DNA from: Streptomyces sp. CCM_MD2014
GTDB lineage: Bacteria > Actinomycetota > Actinomycetes > Streptomycetales > Streptomycetaceae
Assembly (NCBI RefSeq): GCF_000772045.1
Contig: NZ_CP009754.1
Location: 5,766,001-5,830,000, forward strand
DNA: 64,000 nt
Reading direction: 5' to 3'
The notes below the pieces were generated by a model, which was given only the letters and a program-made list of their open reading frames with translations, made no database searches and had not been told where the DNA came from. This document shows, one piece after another, positions 24,971-33,987 of the stretch. Every line of letters starts with the position of its first letter. Positions within the stretch are counted from its first letter, which is position 1. Position numbers and translations under genes: made by a program.

Positions 24971-27604
24971 TCACCGACCGCCGGAGGCACCGTCGCACGC
25001 CTGCGCCCGCAGAGCCCGCGCCAGATCGTCCCGCGCCTCCAGCACCAGCCTCCGCAGCGCCGGCGCCGCGTCCTCGTGCGCGGACAGCCACGCGTCGGTC
25101 GCCTCCAGCGTGTCCTGGGAGTCCCGCAGCGACGGGAACAGGCCCCGGACCACGTCCATCCCGATCTGGATGGACCGCTCGGCCCACACCCGCTCGATCG
25201 CCGCGAAGTACTTCTCGGTGTACGGGGCCAGCAGCTCCCGCTGCGAGGGCTGCGCGAAGCCGGCGATGGTCGCCTCCACCAGGGCGTTGGACAGCACGTC
25301 GGACTCCACCACCTGTGCCCAGGCCTGCGCCTTCACCGCCTCCGAGGGCCGCGAGGCCAGGCAGCGCACCTGGTGCCGCTTGCCGGAGGCCGTGTCGTCG
25401 CGGGCCAGCTCGGCGGCCAGGACGCCCTCGTCGGCGGCGCCGTGGGCCGCGAGCGGGGCGAGGAACGTCCAGCGCAGCTCCTGGTCCACGTCGAGCCCGT
25501 CGATCTTCTCCGTGCCCTCCAGCAGGCCCCGGAGCAGCGCCAGGTCCGCCTCCTCGGCCGCCACCGACGCGAAGAACCGCGCCCACGCCAGCTGCTGCTC
25601 GCTGCCCGGTGCCGCGTCCCGCAGCTCGCGCAGCGCGCCCTCGGCGAGCAGCCGGCCGCCCGTCTGCCGCCACTCGGGGGCGGCGTAGTGCACCAGCGCC
25701 GAGCCGGTCCAGGCGTGCAGCATCTGCAGGACGCCGATGTCGGACTCGCGCCCCGCGAACCGCAGCACCAGCGCCGCGAAGTCCCGCGCCGGCAGCAGCG
25801 CGTCCCGCGTCATGTTCCACAGCGCCGACCAGCACAGGGCACGGGCCAGCGGATCGGTCACGGAGCCCAGGTGCTCGCGCAGCGTCGCCAGCGAGGTGTC
25901 GTCGAAGCGCGTCTTGCAGTACGTGAGGTCGTCGTCGTTGACCAGGACCAGCTCCGGCGCCTCGGCCCCCGCCAGTTCGGCGACCACCGTGCGCGGCCCC
26001 TCGACGTCCACCTCGGCGCGCGCGTACCGCTCCAGCGCGCCCTCGGCCGTACGCCGGTACAGGCCCACAGCGACGCGGTGCGGACGCAGTTCGGGGTGCG
26101 ACTCGGCCGCCTCCTGCACCACGGCCAGCTCGTCGACCGTTCCGGCCCCGCTCAGCAGCACCTGCGGCGTGAGCGAGTTGACGCCGGCCGTCTGGAGCCA
26201 GGACCGTGCCCAGGCCGCCATGTCCCGTCCGCTGGTCTCCTCCAGGACGGACAGCAGGTCGCCCAGGCGCGTGTTGCCGTACGCGTGCCGCTTGAAGTAG
26301 CGCCGCGCGCCCTCCAGGAACGCGTCCTGACCGACGTACGCCACCAGCTGCTTGAGCGCGGAGGCGCCCTTGGCGTAGGTGATGCCGTCGAAGTTCAGCT
26401 TGGCGTCCTCCAGGTCACGGATGTCGGCCGTGATCGGGTGCGTGGAGGGGAGCTGGTCGGCGCGGTACGCCCACGCCTTGCGGCGGTTGGCGAAGGTGAT
26501 CCAGGCGTCCTTGAAGCGGGTCGCGCCGACGTTGGCGAACGCGCCCATGAAGTCGGCGAAGGACTCCTTCAGCCACAGGTCGTCCCACCACTCCATGGTG
26601 ACCAGGTCGCCGAACCACATGTGCGCCATCTCGTGCAGGATCGTGTTGGCGCGGCCCTCGTACGACGCCCGCGTCACCTTCCCGCGGAAGATGTACTCCT
26701 CCCGGAAGGTCACCATCCCCGGGTTCTCCATCGCGCCGAGGTTGTACTCCGGCACGAACGCCTGGTCGTACTTCCCGAAGGGGTACGGGAAGTCGAAGTG
26801 GTCGTGGAAGAAGTCGAAGCCCTGCTTGGTGATCAGGAAGACGTCGTCGGCGTCGAAGTGCGGGGCGAGCCCCTTGCGGCACAGGGCGCCGAGCGGGATC
26901 TCCAGCCGGGTGCCGTCCTCGAAGACGCGCTCGTAGGAGTCCGTCACGTAGTGGTACGGACCGGCCACGACACACGTGATGTACGTCGAGATCGGCTTCG
27001 TCTCCGCGAACCGCCACACCCCGCCCGCCCGTCGCCCACCACCACCCTTCTGCGGAAGCGCTGCGCGCCCTTCTTCTCTGCGCTCGCCCGCGCCGTTGGA
27101 CCACACCGTCCACTCCTCGGGCGCGCGCACCTCGAAGCGGAAGGGCGCCTTGAGGTCCGGCTGCTCGAAGTTGGCGAAGACCCGACGGGAGTCGGCCGGC
27201 TCGTACTGGGTGTACAGGTACACCTCGCCGTCCTCGGGGTCGACGAAGCGGTGCAGGCCCTCACCGGTGCGGGAGTAGGCGCACTGGGCGTCGACCACCA
27301 GCTCGTTGTCGGCGGCCAGGTCCTCCAGGGCGATCCGGGAGCCGTCGAAGACCTCGCTCGGGTCGAGGTCGCGGCCGTTCAGGGAGACGGCGGTGACGCT
27401 CGGTGCGACCAGGTCGGCGAAGCTGCTCGCGCCGGGCTCGTTGCAGCGGAAGCGGATCGTGGTGACGGACCGGAACGTGCGCGGGCCCTCGCCCTGCGCC
27501 TCGCCGACCGCCGAGCGCACGTCGAGGGACACCTCGTACCCGTCGACGGACAGCAGTGCGGCCCGCTCCCGGGCCTCGTCGCGGGACAGATTCTCACCGG
27601 GCAC
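24971..27604 (-). CDS. pepN: aminopeptidase N, second paralogue (M1 family)
   Basis: The 877-residue enzyme has a GTG start eight bases after GAGGAG (VPGENLSRDEARERAALLSV). GAMENPGMVTFREEY, HEMAH at 324-328 and the third ligand E347 in LKESFAD are intact, so it should be active. It aligns end to end with the PepN at 12,836-15,409. The main difference is an insertion of about 16 residues, rich in Gly and Arg (ALPQKGGGGRRAGG), between SNG and VWRF. It is divergent from the DsbA-fold gene. Confidence 0.95.
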   Translation of the reverse strand: MPGENLSRDEARERAALLSVDGYEVSLDVRSAVGEAQGEGPRTFRSVTTIRFRCNEPGASSFADLVAPSVTAVSLNGRDLDPSEVFDGSRIALEDLAADNELVVDAQCAYSRTGEGLHRFVDPEDGEVYLYTQYEPADSRRVFANFEQPDLKAPFRFEVRAPEEWTVWSNGAGERREEGRAALPQKGGGGRRAGGVWRFAETKPISTYITCVVAGPYHYVTDSYERVFEDGTRLEIPLGALCRKGLAPHFDADDVFLITKQGFDFFHDHFDFPYPFGKYDQAFVPEYNLGAMENPGMVTFREEYIFRGKVTRASYEGRANTILHEMAHMWFGDLVTMEWWDDLWLKESFADFMGAFANVGATRFKDAWITFANRRKAWAYRADQLPSTHPITADIRDLEDAKLNFDGITYAKGASALKQLVAYVGQDAFLEGARRYFKRHAYGNTRLGDLLSVLEETSGRDMAAWARSWLQTAGVNSLTPQVLLSGAGTVDELAVVQEAAESHPELRPHRVAVGLYRRTAEGALERYARAEVDVEGPRTVVAELAGAEAPELVLVNDDDLTYCKTRFDDTSLATLREHLGSVTDPLARALCWSALWNMTRDALLPARDFAALVLRFAGRESDIGVLQMLHAWTGSALVHYAAPEWRQTGGRLLAEGALRELRDAAPGSEQQLAWARFFASVAAEEADLALLRGLLEGTEKIDGLDVDQELRWTFLAPLAAHGAADEGVLAAELARDDTASGKRHQVRCLASRPSEAVKAQAWAQVVESDVLSNALVEATIAGFAQPSQRELLAPYTEKYFAAIERVWAERSIQIGMDVVRGLFPSLRDSQDTLEATDAWLSAHEDAAPALRRLVLEARDDLARALRAQACDGASGGR

Positions 27605-27788
27605 GGGCGGCACTCCTCGGATGGTGTTCGGTATACGGGGTCGGTATACGACTGGTGTTCCGTGGTGTTCAGTATGCGGACAGCACCGATCCTGCCATGT
27701 GCCCCTGACGCGCAGCAGCCGGGAATGGGCGGGCGGGCCGGCCGGTTGCCCCGAGAAACGCCTACTAGCGCGCCTCATGAGGAGAGAC

Positions 27789-28427
27789 ATGTCGGAGAAG
27801 ACGCCTGTCGACTTCTGGTTCGACCCGCTGTGCCCCTGGGCCTGGATGACCTCCCGCTGGGTCCTGGAGGTGGAGAAGGTCAGGGACATCGAGGTCCGCT
27901 GGCACGTCATGAGCCTCGCCGTCCTCAACGAGGACAAGCTCGACGAGCTGCCCGCGGAGTACCGCGAGATGCTCGAGGTCAAGGCGTGGGGCCCGGTCCG
28001 CGTCGTCATCGCGGCCCAGCAGGAGCACGGTGCCGAGGTGCTCGGCGACCTCTACACGGCGCTCGGCACCCGCATCCACAACCAGGACCAGGGTCCGGGC
28101 AAGGAGACGGTCGCCGCCGCCCTGAAGGACGTCGGCCTGCCCGAGTCCCTCATGGACCACTGGGACGGCACCCCGTACGAGCCCCAGCTGCGCGCCTCCC
28201 ACAAGGAGGGCATCGACAAGGTGGGCCAGGAGGTCGGCACCCCGGTCATCGCCGTACCCGGCGCCGACGGCGAGCAGCTCGCCTTCTTCGGCCCGGTCGT
28301 CACCCCCGCCCCCAAGGGCGAGGAGGCCGCCAAGCTCTGGGACGGCACCCTCGCGGTGGCCTCCGTGCCGGGCTTCTACGAGATCAAGCGGACCCGCACC
28401 AAGGGCCCGGACTTCAGCAACCTGTAG
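27789..28427 (+). CDS. DsbA-fold protein of the mycothiol-dependent nitroreductase-like (Rv2466c) family
   Basis: The 212-residue protein begins MSEKTPVDFWFDPLCPWAW; AGGAGA precedes this ATG, and an ATG four codons upstream is possible. The DsbA thioredoxin-like fold carries a CPWA active-site motif (C15). The central helical region and the cis-proline loop (VGTPVIAV) are intact. Mycobacterial Rv2466c is a mycothiol-dependent oxidoreductase; here the second active-site cysteine is alanine, so a monothiol mechanism is likely. It is divergent from pepN and ends in a shared terminator with sodF. Confidence 0.88.
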   Translation: MSEKTPVDFWFDPLCPWAWMTSRWVLEVEKVRDIEVRWHVMSLAVLNEDKLDELPAEYREMLEVKAWGPVRVVIAAQQEHGAEVLGDLYTALGTRIHNQDQGPGKETVAAALKDVGLPESLMDHWDGTPYEPQLRASHKEGIDKVGQEVGTPVIAVPGADGEQLAFFGPVVTPAPKGEEAAKLWDGTLAVASVPGFYEIKRTRTKGPDFSNL

Positions 28428-28441
28428 GTCCCCCGTGCACA

Positions 28442-28478
28442 GAAGGCCCCCGCGAGTCACGTCCTCGCGGGGGCCTTC
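28442..28478. terminator. bidirectional terminator between the DsbA-fold gene and sodF
   Basis: Perfect 15-bp stem (GAAGGCCCCCGCGAG and complement) around a 7-nt loop, between convergent genes. Confidence 0.9.
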
Positions 28479-28547
28479 CTCATTCCGCCTGCCCGGTGAA
28501 GGCTGAGAAGACGATCACGAGGCAGGACGATCAGGCGCGGCCGGCTC

Positions 28548-29189
28548 TCAGGGAGCCAGCAACAGCGCGTCGGTGCGGGACTTGGCGGCCTCGTAGCGCC
28601 TGGCCACGTCCTGCCAGTTCACGACGGCCCACATGGCGTCGATGAAGTCGACCTTCTGGTTCTTGTACTGCAGGTAGAAGGCGTGCTCCCAGGCGTCGAA
28701 GACCAGGATCGGGGTGGAGCCCTGGCCGACGTTGCCCTGGTGGTCGTAGATCTGCTCGACGATCAGCCGGCCGCTCAGCGGCTCGTACGCCAGGACGCCC
28801 CAGCCGGAGCCCTGGGTGGTCGCCGCGGCCTTGGTGAGCTGGGCCTTGAAACCGGCGAAGGAGCCGAAGGACTCGGCGATCGCGTCGGCGAGGTCGCCCA
28901 CGCCGTCCGCCGCCAGGGGCTCGCCGCCGCCGTCGCCGGTCATGTTGTGCCAGTAGATCGAGTGCAGGATGTGGCCGGAGAGGTGGAAGGCCAGGTTCTT
29001 CTCCAGGCCGTTGATCGAGCCCCACGTCTCCTTGTCCCGCGCCTCGGCGAGCTGCTCCAGTGTGTCGTTGGCGCCCTTGACGTACGCCGCGTGGTGCTTG
29101 TCGTGGTGCAGCTCGATGATCTCGGGACTGATCACCGGAGCCAGCGCGGAGTAGTCGTACGGCAGTTCAGGAAGCGTGTAGACGGGCAT
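28548..29189 (-). CDS. sodF: iron superoxide dismutase
   Basis: The 213-residue enzyme converts superoxide to hydrogen peroxide and oxygen in the cytoplasm. Metal-ligand contexts are intact: LHHDKHHAAYV (ligand H28), LSGHILHSIYW, and VFDAWEHAFYLQY. Fe/Mn discrimination by sequence is imperfect; I follow the Streptomyces SodF precedent. GAGGGGA precedes the ATG by six bases. In S. coelicolor sodF is repressed by nickel-bound Nur while nickel SOD is expressed, and a matching Nur box lies 25 bp upstream here, so the same nickel switch is expected. Confidence 0.96.
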   Translation of the reverse strand: MPVYTLPELPYDYSALAPVISPEIIELHHDKHHAAYVKGANDTLEQLAEARDKETWGSINGLEKNLAFHLSGHILHSIYWHNMTGDGGGEPLAADGVGDLADAIAESFGSFAGFKAQLTKAAATTQGSGWGVLAYEPLSGRLIVEQIYDHQGNVGQGSTPILVFDAWEHAFYLQYKNQKVDFIDAMWAVVNWQDVARRYEAAKSRTDALLLAP

Positions 29190-29213
29190 GGCGGATCCCC
29201 TCCGACCCTCTTA

Positions 29214-29230
29214 TTGCAAAAGGCTTGCAA
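29214..29230. promoter_or_regulatory. Nur box (TTGCAA-N5-TTGCAA) upstream of sodF
   Basis: The sequence TTGCAA AAGGC TTGCAA matches the described Nur operator arrangement (TGCAA direct motifs spaced by five bases) for the S. coelicolor nickel-dependent Fur-family repressor. It lies 24 bp upstream of the sodF ATG, where bound Nur would block transcription when nickel is plentiful. Confidence 0.8.
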
Positions 29231-29287
29231 GTGCACGCTAGCAGCAAGAGGCCGGGAAGGCGCGGGGGCGTGCCGCGGGCACACGAA

Positions 29288-29319
29288 AGGGCCCCCGCAC
29301 GCGACCGTGCGGAGGCCCT
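29288..29319. terminator. terminator hairpin upstream of sodF, downstream of the permease gene
   Basis: A 14-bp stem (AGGGCCCCCGCACG and complement, one mismatch) with a 4-nt loop follows the 3' end of the minus-strand amino-acid permease gene. It insulates sodF from that upstream unit. Confidence 0.8.
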
Positions 29320-29340
29320 CGGGGAATCGGGCGCCGTGCG

Positions 29341-30726
29341 TCAGCCGATGCGCGCCCGCCGGCGCTGCCGGGCGTAACCGACGGCCGCCAGGAACAGCGT
29401 CATCCCGCCCGTCGAGTACAGCTGCACCCGGGTGTCCGGCTCGCGGGCCATCAGGACGAACACCGCGGCCATGCCGGCCAGCGCCACCCAGGTCAGCCAC
29501 GGGAAGCCCCACATGCGCACGACCAGCTTCTCGGGCGCCTCCCGCTCCAGGCGGCGGCGCAGCCGCAGCTGCGAGGCGGCGATGAAGATCCAGACGACCA
29601 GGATGACCGCGCCGATCATGTTCAGCAGCCAGGAGAAGACGTCGTCCGGACGCCAGTAGCTGAGCAGCACGCAGCCGAAGCCGAACAGGGAGGAGACCAG
29701 CACCGCGATCCGCGGCACCCCGCCCGACACCCGGCCCAGCACCTTCGGCCCCTGGCCCCGTTCGACCAGCGAGTAGCCGATGCGGGAGGCGCCGTAGATG
29801 TTGGCGTTCATCGCACTGAGCAGCGCGACCAGGACCACGACGTTCATGAGCTGACCCGCGCCCGGGATGCCCAGCTCGTCGAGGGCGGCGACGTACGGGC
29901 CCTTCTCGACCACCTCGGGCGAGTCCCACGGGACCAGGGTCACGATGACCGCCATCGAGCCGATGTAGAACAGCGCGATCCGCCACATCGCCGTCCGCAC
30001 CGCGCTCGCCACGCCCTTGACCGGGTTCTCCGACTCGGCCGCCGCGATGGTCACCGTCTCCAGGCCGCCGTAGGCGAACACCGAGGCGAGCAGGCCGATG
30101 ATCAGGCCGTCGCCGCCGTTGGGCAGGAAGTCGCCCAGGTGGGAGGTGCCGGGCGAGTCGGTGCCCGGCAGGACGCCGCAGATCGCCAGCACGCCCAGCA
30201 CCAGGAACAGCGAGATCGCGCCGACCTTGAGGGCGGCGAACCAGAACTCGAACTCGCCGAAGTTCCTCACGGCGGCCAGGTTCGTCCCGCAGAACACCAC
30301 CATGAACAGCGCCACCCACGCCCACTCGGGCGTGCCCGGCAGCCAGCCGTGCACGATCTGCGCCGCGCCGATGCCCTCCAGGCCGACGGCCGTGCACAGC
30401 AGCACCCAGAACGCCCAGCCCGCGGTGAACCCGGCCCACGGGCCGATCGCCCGCTCGGCATGGGCGGAGAAGGAACCGGACGACGGATACGCGGCGGACA
30501 TCTCGCCGAGCATCCGCATCACCAGCATCACGAGGAGGCCGGAGATGGTGTAGGCGACGACGATCGAAGGCCCGGCGGCGGCGATACCGGCCCCGGAGCC
30601 GACGAACAGCCCGGCGCCGATCACCCCGCCGAGCGCGATCATCGACAGGTGGCGCTGCTTGAGGCCGTGGGAGAGGGAGGCGTCCGCCGGCTGCTGCGGC
30701 GCCTTGGTGGTGGTGCTGTTGGACAT
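29341..30726 (-). CDS. amino-acid permease (APC superfamily)
   Basis: The 461-residue protein begins MSNSTTTKAPQQPADAS. It has about twelve membrane helices and the classic AAT/GABA-permease motifs: LKQRHLSMIALGGVIGAGLF in helix 1, MRMLGEMSAAYPSSGSFSAH, and ASRIGYSLVERGQGPK. The substrate is probably an aromatic, neutral or GABA-like amino acid taken up by proton symport. It is closely similar to the permease at 31,755-33,206. No ribosome site is obvious. It is divergent from bioY. Confidence 0.9.
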   Translation of the reverse strand: MSNSTTTKAPQQPADASLSHGLKQRHLSMIALGGVIGAGLFVGSGAGIAAAGPSIVVAYTISGLLVMLVMRMLGEMSAAYPSSGSFSAHAERAIGPWAGFTAGWAFWVLLCTAVGLEGIGAAQIVHGWLPGTPEWAWVALFMVVFCGTNLAAVRNFGEFEFWFAALKVGAISLFLVLGVLAICGVLPGTDSPGTSHLGDFLPNGGDGLIIGLLASVFAYGGLETVTIAAAESENPVKGVASAVRTAMWRIALFYIGSMAVIVTLVPWDSPEVVEKGPYVAALDELGIPGAGQLMNVVVLVALLSAMNANIYGASRIGYSLVERGQGPKVLGRVSGGVPRIAVLVSSLFGFGCVLLSYWRPDDVFSWLLNMIGAVILVVWIFIAASQLRLRRRLEREAPEKLVVRMWGFPWLTWVALAGMAAVFVLMAREPDTRVQLYSTGGMTLFLAAVGYARQRRRARIG

Positions 30727-31087
30727 GGAGCGGCTCGTCCAATGCGTGGGGGAGCGGGTGGGGGTGCTGCGGGGAGTTGGGGGACGCGGGCGGGGCAAAA
30801 ACGCCCACAGTCTCCGGTCTCGCGCCGCCCCGCGACAGCGGCTGCCCACGATACGGACGGCCGGACCACGCAACGTGATCACCCGGACACGGCGCCCGTC
30901 CGCCGTGACGACCGCCTCACCTCCTCGGTGACCGGTGTCACGCGGACGCGGCGTGTATCCCGCCCCCTTTGTCGGGAGCCCACCAAGCCGACGAGCGGGC
31001 CTTTGTCGAGCGCTGCCGGTGATCGGCTCCGGGCGGCTGGGATAGCGTCGCGGTGTCCCGACATGTCCACACCACCGCGGAGTCCCC
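30727..31087. other. intergenic region between amino-acid permease and bioY
   Basis: This 361-bp divergent promoter region has no credible gene. I looked for a biotin-regulator palindrome near bioY and saw none that I would name. CGGAG just before 31088 is the bioY ribosome site. Confidence 0.5.
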
Positions 31088-31672
31088 ATGAGCACCGCTG
31101 CCGTTTCCGCCCGCCGATCCGGGCAGGTCCTCGCCGACCTCATCCCCGCCTCCCGAGTCCGGGACGTCGCGCTCGTGGCGGGCGGCGCCGCGCTCACCGG
31201 CGTCGCGGCCCAGATCGCCGTGCCCGTGCCCGGCTCCCCGGTGCCGGTGACCGGCCAGACCTTCGCGGCCCTGCTGGTCGGCACCTCGCTCGGCGCCGGC
31301 CGCGGCCTGCTCTCGCTCGCGCTGTACGCCCTGGTCGGCATGGCGGGCGTGCCGTGGTTCGCGGAGGGCGGCTCCGGCACCGCCGCCCCGTCCCTCGGCT
31401 ACGTCTTCGGCATGCTGCTCGCCGCCACGGTCGTGGGCGCCCTGGCCCGCCGCGGCGCCGACCGCTCGATGCTGCGCACGGCCGGCACGATGCTGCTCGG
31501 CGAGGCGGTCATCTACGCCGTCGGCGTGCCGTACCTGGCCCTCGCCGCCGACATGTCCCTCAGCGCCGCCGTCGCGGCCGGCCTCACCCCGTTCCTGATC
31601 GGCGACGCCCTCAAGGCCGCGCTGGCGATGGGCGTCCTGCCCGCCGCCTGGAAGCTGGCCGACAAGCGGTAG
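31088..31672 (+). CDS. bioY: BioY biotin transporter (S component)
   Basis: The 194-residue membrane protein has six helices and the BioY signature: VPVPGSPVPVTGQTFAALL followed by GAGRGLLSLALYALVGMAGVPWF, which forms the biotin-binding region. BioY alone, or with an ECF energising module (BioMN), imports biotin. No bioM or bioN gene is adjacent, so it either works alone or shares an ECF module encoded elsewhere. GGAG precedes the ATG. A strong terminator follows. Confidence 0.94.
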   Translation: MSTAAVSARRSGQVLADLIPASRVRDVALVAGGAALTGVAAQIAVPVPGSPVPVTGQTFAALLVGTSLGAGRGLLSLALYALVGMAGVPWFAEGGSGTAAPSLGYVFGMLLAATVVGALARRGADRSMLRTAGTMLLGEAVIYAVGVPYLALAADMSLSAAVAAGLTPFLIGDALKAALAMGVLPAAWKLADKR

Positions 31673-31685
31673 CGGCCTTCGGGCC

Positions 31686-31738
31686 CACGAAAGAGGCTCG
31701 CCGGAGCGCGGACAGCGCCCCGGCGAGCCTCTTTCGTG
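31686..31738. terminator. bidirectional terminator between bioY and the second permease
   Basis: Perfect 19-bp stem (CACGAAAGAGGCTCGCCGG and complement) with a 15-nt loop that contains a further GCGC/GCGC pairing. It serves two convergent genes. Confidence 0.92.
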
Positions 31739-31754
31739 CGTCCGCGAGGGACGG

Positions 31755-33206
31755 TCAGCCCTTCTCGGCGCCGGCCACGGCCCTCCGCGCGGCGATCCGC
31801 TGCTTGACGAAGGCGACGACGAGGACGACCGCGGCGACGAGCAGCGTCAGCAGGACGGTGCTGCGCCCGTCGTGCTCGGTGTCGGTCAGCATGTAGCCGA
31901 GCACGAAGACGATGACCGCGACGGCCGCCCAGGTCAGGTACGGGTAGAGCCACATCCGCACGACCAGCTTCTCCGGGGTCTCGGCCTGGATGATCCTCCG
32001 CAGGCGCAGCTGTGAGAAGCAGATGACCAGCCAGACGAGGAGCGCCACCGCGCCGGAGGAGTTGAGCAGGAAGAGGAAGACCGTGTCGGGGAACTTGTAG
32101 TTGAAGAAGACCGCGACGAAGCCGAAGACGACGGACGACAGGATCGCCGTCTGCGGCACTCCGCGCCGGGTGGTCCGGGCGAAGGCCTTCGGCGCGTCCC
32201 CGCGCTCACCGAGCGAGAACGCCATGCGCGAGGCCGTGTAGAGCCCGGAGTTCAGGCAGGACAGCACGGACGTCAGCACGATGAAGTTCATGATCTCGCC
32301 GGCGTTCGGGATGCCGAGCGAGTCCAGTGCGGCGACGTACGAGCCCTCGTCGACGATCGACTGCGCGTCCCAGGGCAGCAGCGTGACCACGACGAAGATG
32401 GACCCGAGATAGAAGACGGCGATGCGCCAGATGATGCTGTTGGTCGCCTTGGTGACGGCCCGCTGCGGGTCCTCGGACTCTCCGGCGGCGAGGGTGGGGA
32501 TCTCGCTGCCCATGAAGGAGAAGACGACGAGCAGGACGCCGGTCAGGACGGCCCCCGGCCCGTTCGGCAGGAATCCGCCGTGCCCGGTCAGATTGCCGAG
32601 CCCCGCCTGGTCGCTGTCCACACCCGGCAGCAGCCCGAAGACGGCCAGCCCGCCGACGACGATGAACGCGGCGATGGCGACGACCTTGATCCCGGCGAAC
32701 CAGAACTCGAACTCGCCGTAGGAGCCGACCGAGGCGAGGTTGGTGGCCGTGAGCACCACCATCACGATCAGTGCCCACCCCCACTGCGGCACGGCGGGTA
32801 TCCACCCCTCGAGGATCTTGGCCCCGGCCGTCGCCTCCACGGCCAGCACCACGACCCAGAAGAACCAGTAGAGCCAGCCGATGGAGAATCCGGCCCAGGG
32901 CCCGAGGGCCCGGTCGGCGTGGGCGGAGAACGACCCGGAGGTCGGATTGGCGGCCGACATCTCCCCGAGCATCCGCATCACCAGCACCACGAGCGTGCCG
33001 ACGAGGGCGTACGAGAGAAGGATGCCGGGACCCGCGGTGGCGATCCCGGAACTGGAGCCCACGAACAGCCCGGCTCCGATGACGCCGCCGATGGCGATCA
33101 TCGTGAGATGGCGGTTCTTGAGCCCTGCCTGAAGCCCGGATCGGGGCGGGGACGAGTCTGCGGACCCGTCCTCGGGTTCGGTCGTCAAGGTCGGCTGCGA
33201 AGTCAT
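31755..33206 (-). CDS. amino-acid permease (APC superfamily), second
   Basis: The 483-residue protein has about twelve membrane helices and shares many motifs with the permease at 29,341: LKNRHLTMIAIGGVIGAGLF, MRMLGEMSAANPTSGSFSAH, ASRMAFSLGERGDAPK and ETPEKLVVRMW. The N-terminal 28 residues are a charged, Pro/Ser-rich cytoplasmic leader. AAGGAAAA precedes the ATG. The two permeases flank bioY, which suggests an old duplication with bioY between. Substrate not assigned. Confidence 0.9.
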   Translation of the reverse strand: MTSQPTLTTEPEDGSADSSPPRSGLQAGLKNRHLTMIAIGGVIGAGLFVGSSSGIATAGPGILLSYALVGTLVVLVMRMLGEMSAANPTSGSFSAHADRALGPWAGFSIGWLYWFFWVVVLAVEATAGAKILEGWIPAVPQWGWALIVMVVLTATNLASVGSYGEFEFWFAGIKVVAIAAFIVVGGLAVFGLLPGVDSDQAGLGNLTGHGGFLPNGPGAVLTGVLLVVFSFMGSEIPTLAAGESEDPQRAVTKATNSIIWRIAVFYLGSIFVVVTLLPWDAQSIVDEGSYVAALDSLGIPNAGEIMNFIVLTSVLSCLNSGLYTASRMAFSLGERGDAPKAFARTTRRGVPQTAILSSVVFGFVAVFFNYKFPDTVFLFLLNSSGAVALLVWLVICFSQLRLRRIIQAETPEKLVVRMWLYPYLTWAAVAVIVFVLGYMLTDTEHDGRSTVLLTLLVAAVVLVVAFVKQRIAARRAVAGAEKG

Positions 33207-33413
33207 GGGGAGGGTTTTCCTTTGCGCCGGTCGAGCACTGTCCCGTACGAGCGGAGTACGAGCCGGACCAGTGAAACGGAGGGGAACGAATTCAGGAACC
33301 TTTGAATCCGGATCGTTACTTGAGCTTTCCCTGAGCTTTTAAAGTTTTACATCTCTTTTTCCCAGTCGGCACCCGAAGAGTCCGCGTCCCGGCCCGCGTG
33401 TCACACTCGACGC

Positions 33414-33899
33414 ATGCGCGTGTATCTCGGCTCGGACCATGCGGGCTTCGAACTCAAGAACCACCTCGTCGAATGGCTCAAGGCGGCGGGGCACGAGCCC
33501 GTCGACTGCGGCCCGCACATCTACGACGCCCAGGACGACTACCCGCCCTTCTGCCTGCGCGCCGCCGAGCGCACGGCCGCGGACCCCGACGCCCTCGGCA
33601 TCGTGATCGGCGGCTCCGGCAACGGCGAGCAGATCGCGGCGAACAAGGTGAAGGGCGTGCGCGCGGCGCTCGCCTGGAGCGAGGAGACGGCGTCGCTGGG
33701 CCGCCAGCACAACAACGCCAACGTCGTCGCGGTCGGCGCCCGGATGCACACGCAGGACGAGGCGACGAAGTTCGTGGAGACCTTCCTCGCCACCCCGTTC
33801 TCCGGCGACGAGCGCCACATCCGCCGCATCGACATGCTCACGGCCTACGAGACGACGGGCGACCTCCCCCCGATCCCCGCCCACCACCCGCAGCAGTAG
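33414..33899 (+). CDS. rpiB: ribose-5-phosphate isomerase B
   Basis: The 161-residue enzyme interconverts ribose 5-phosphate and ribulose 5-phosphate in the pentose phosphate pathway. MRVYLGSDHAGFELK and GIVIGGSGNGEQIAANKVKG are RpiB hallmarks. The loop reads GSGNGE rather than the cysteine-containing loop of E. coli RpiB, so the base is glutamate (E72), as described for mycobacterial RpiB. RHNNANVVAVGARM-type sequence (here RQHNNANVVAVGARM) follows. The Nei-type glycosylase gene starts 88 bp downstream. Confidence 0.94.
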   Translation: MRVYLGSDHAGFELKNHLVEWLKAAGHEPVDCGPHIYDAQDDYPPFCLRAAERTAADPDALGIVIGGSGNGEQIAANKVKGVRAALAWSEETASLGRQHNNANVVAVGARMHTQDEATKFVETFLATPFSGDERHIRRIDMLTAYETTGDLPPIPAHHPQQ

Positions 33900-33987
33900 T
33901 AGACCTCCGCCGCCCTGCCGCCCCCGCCGCACGCCCGCCGGGGGCGCACGGTTCCGCGGGAACGGGGCACGGGAAAGGACACCGCAC

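Noticed and set aside
24836..28645. 1,269-residue plus-strand open frame
   Set aside because: Shadow of the second pepN; it also runs through an intergenic repeat and the DsbA-fold gene in a wrong frame.
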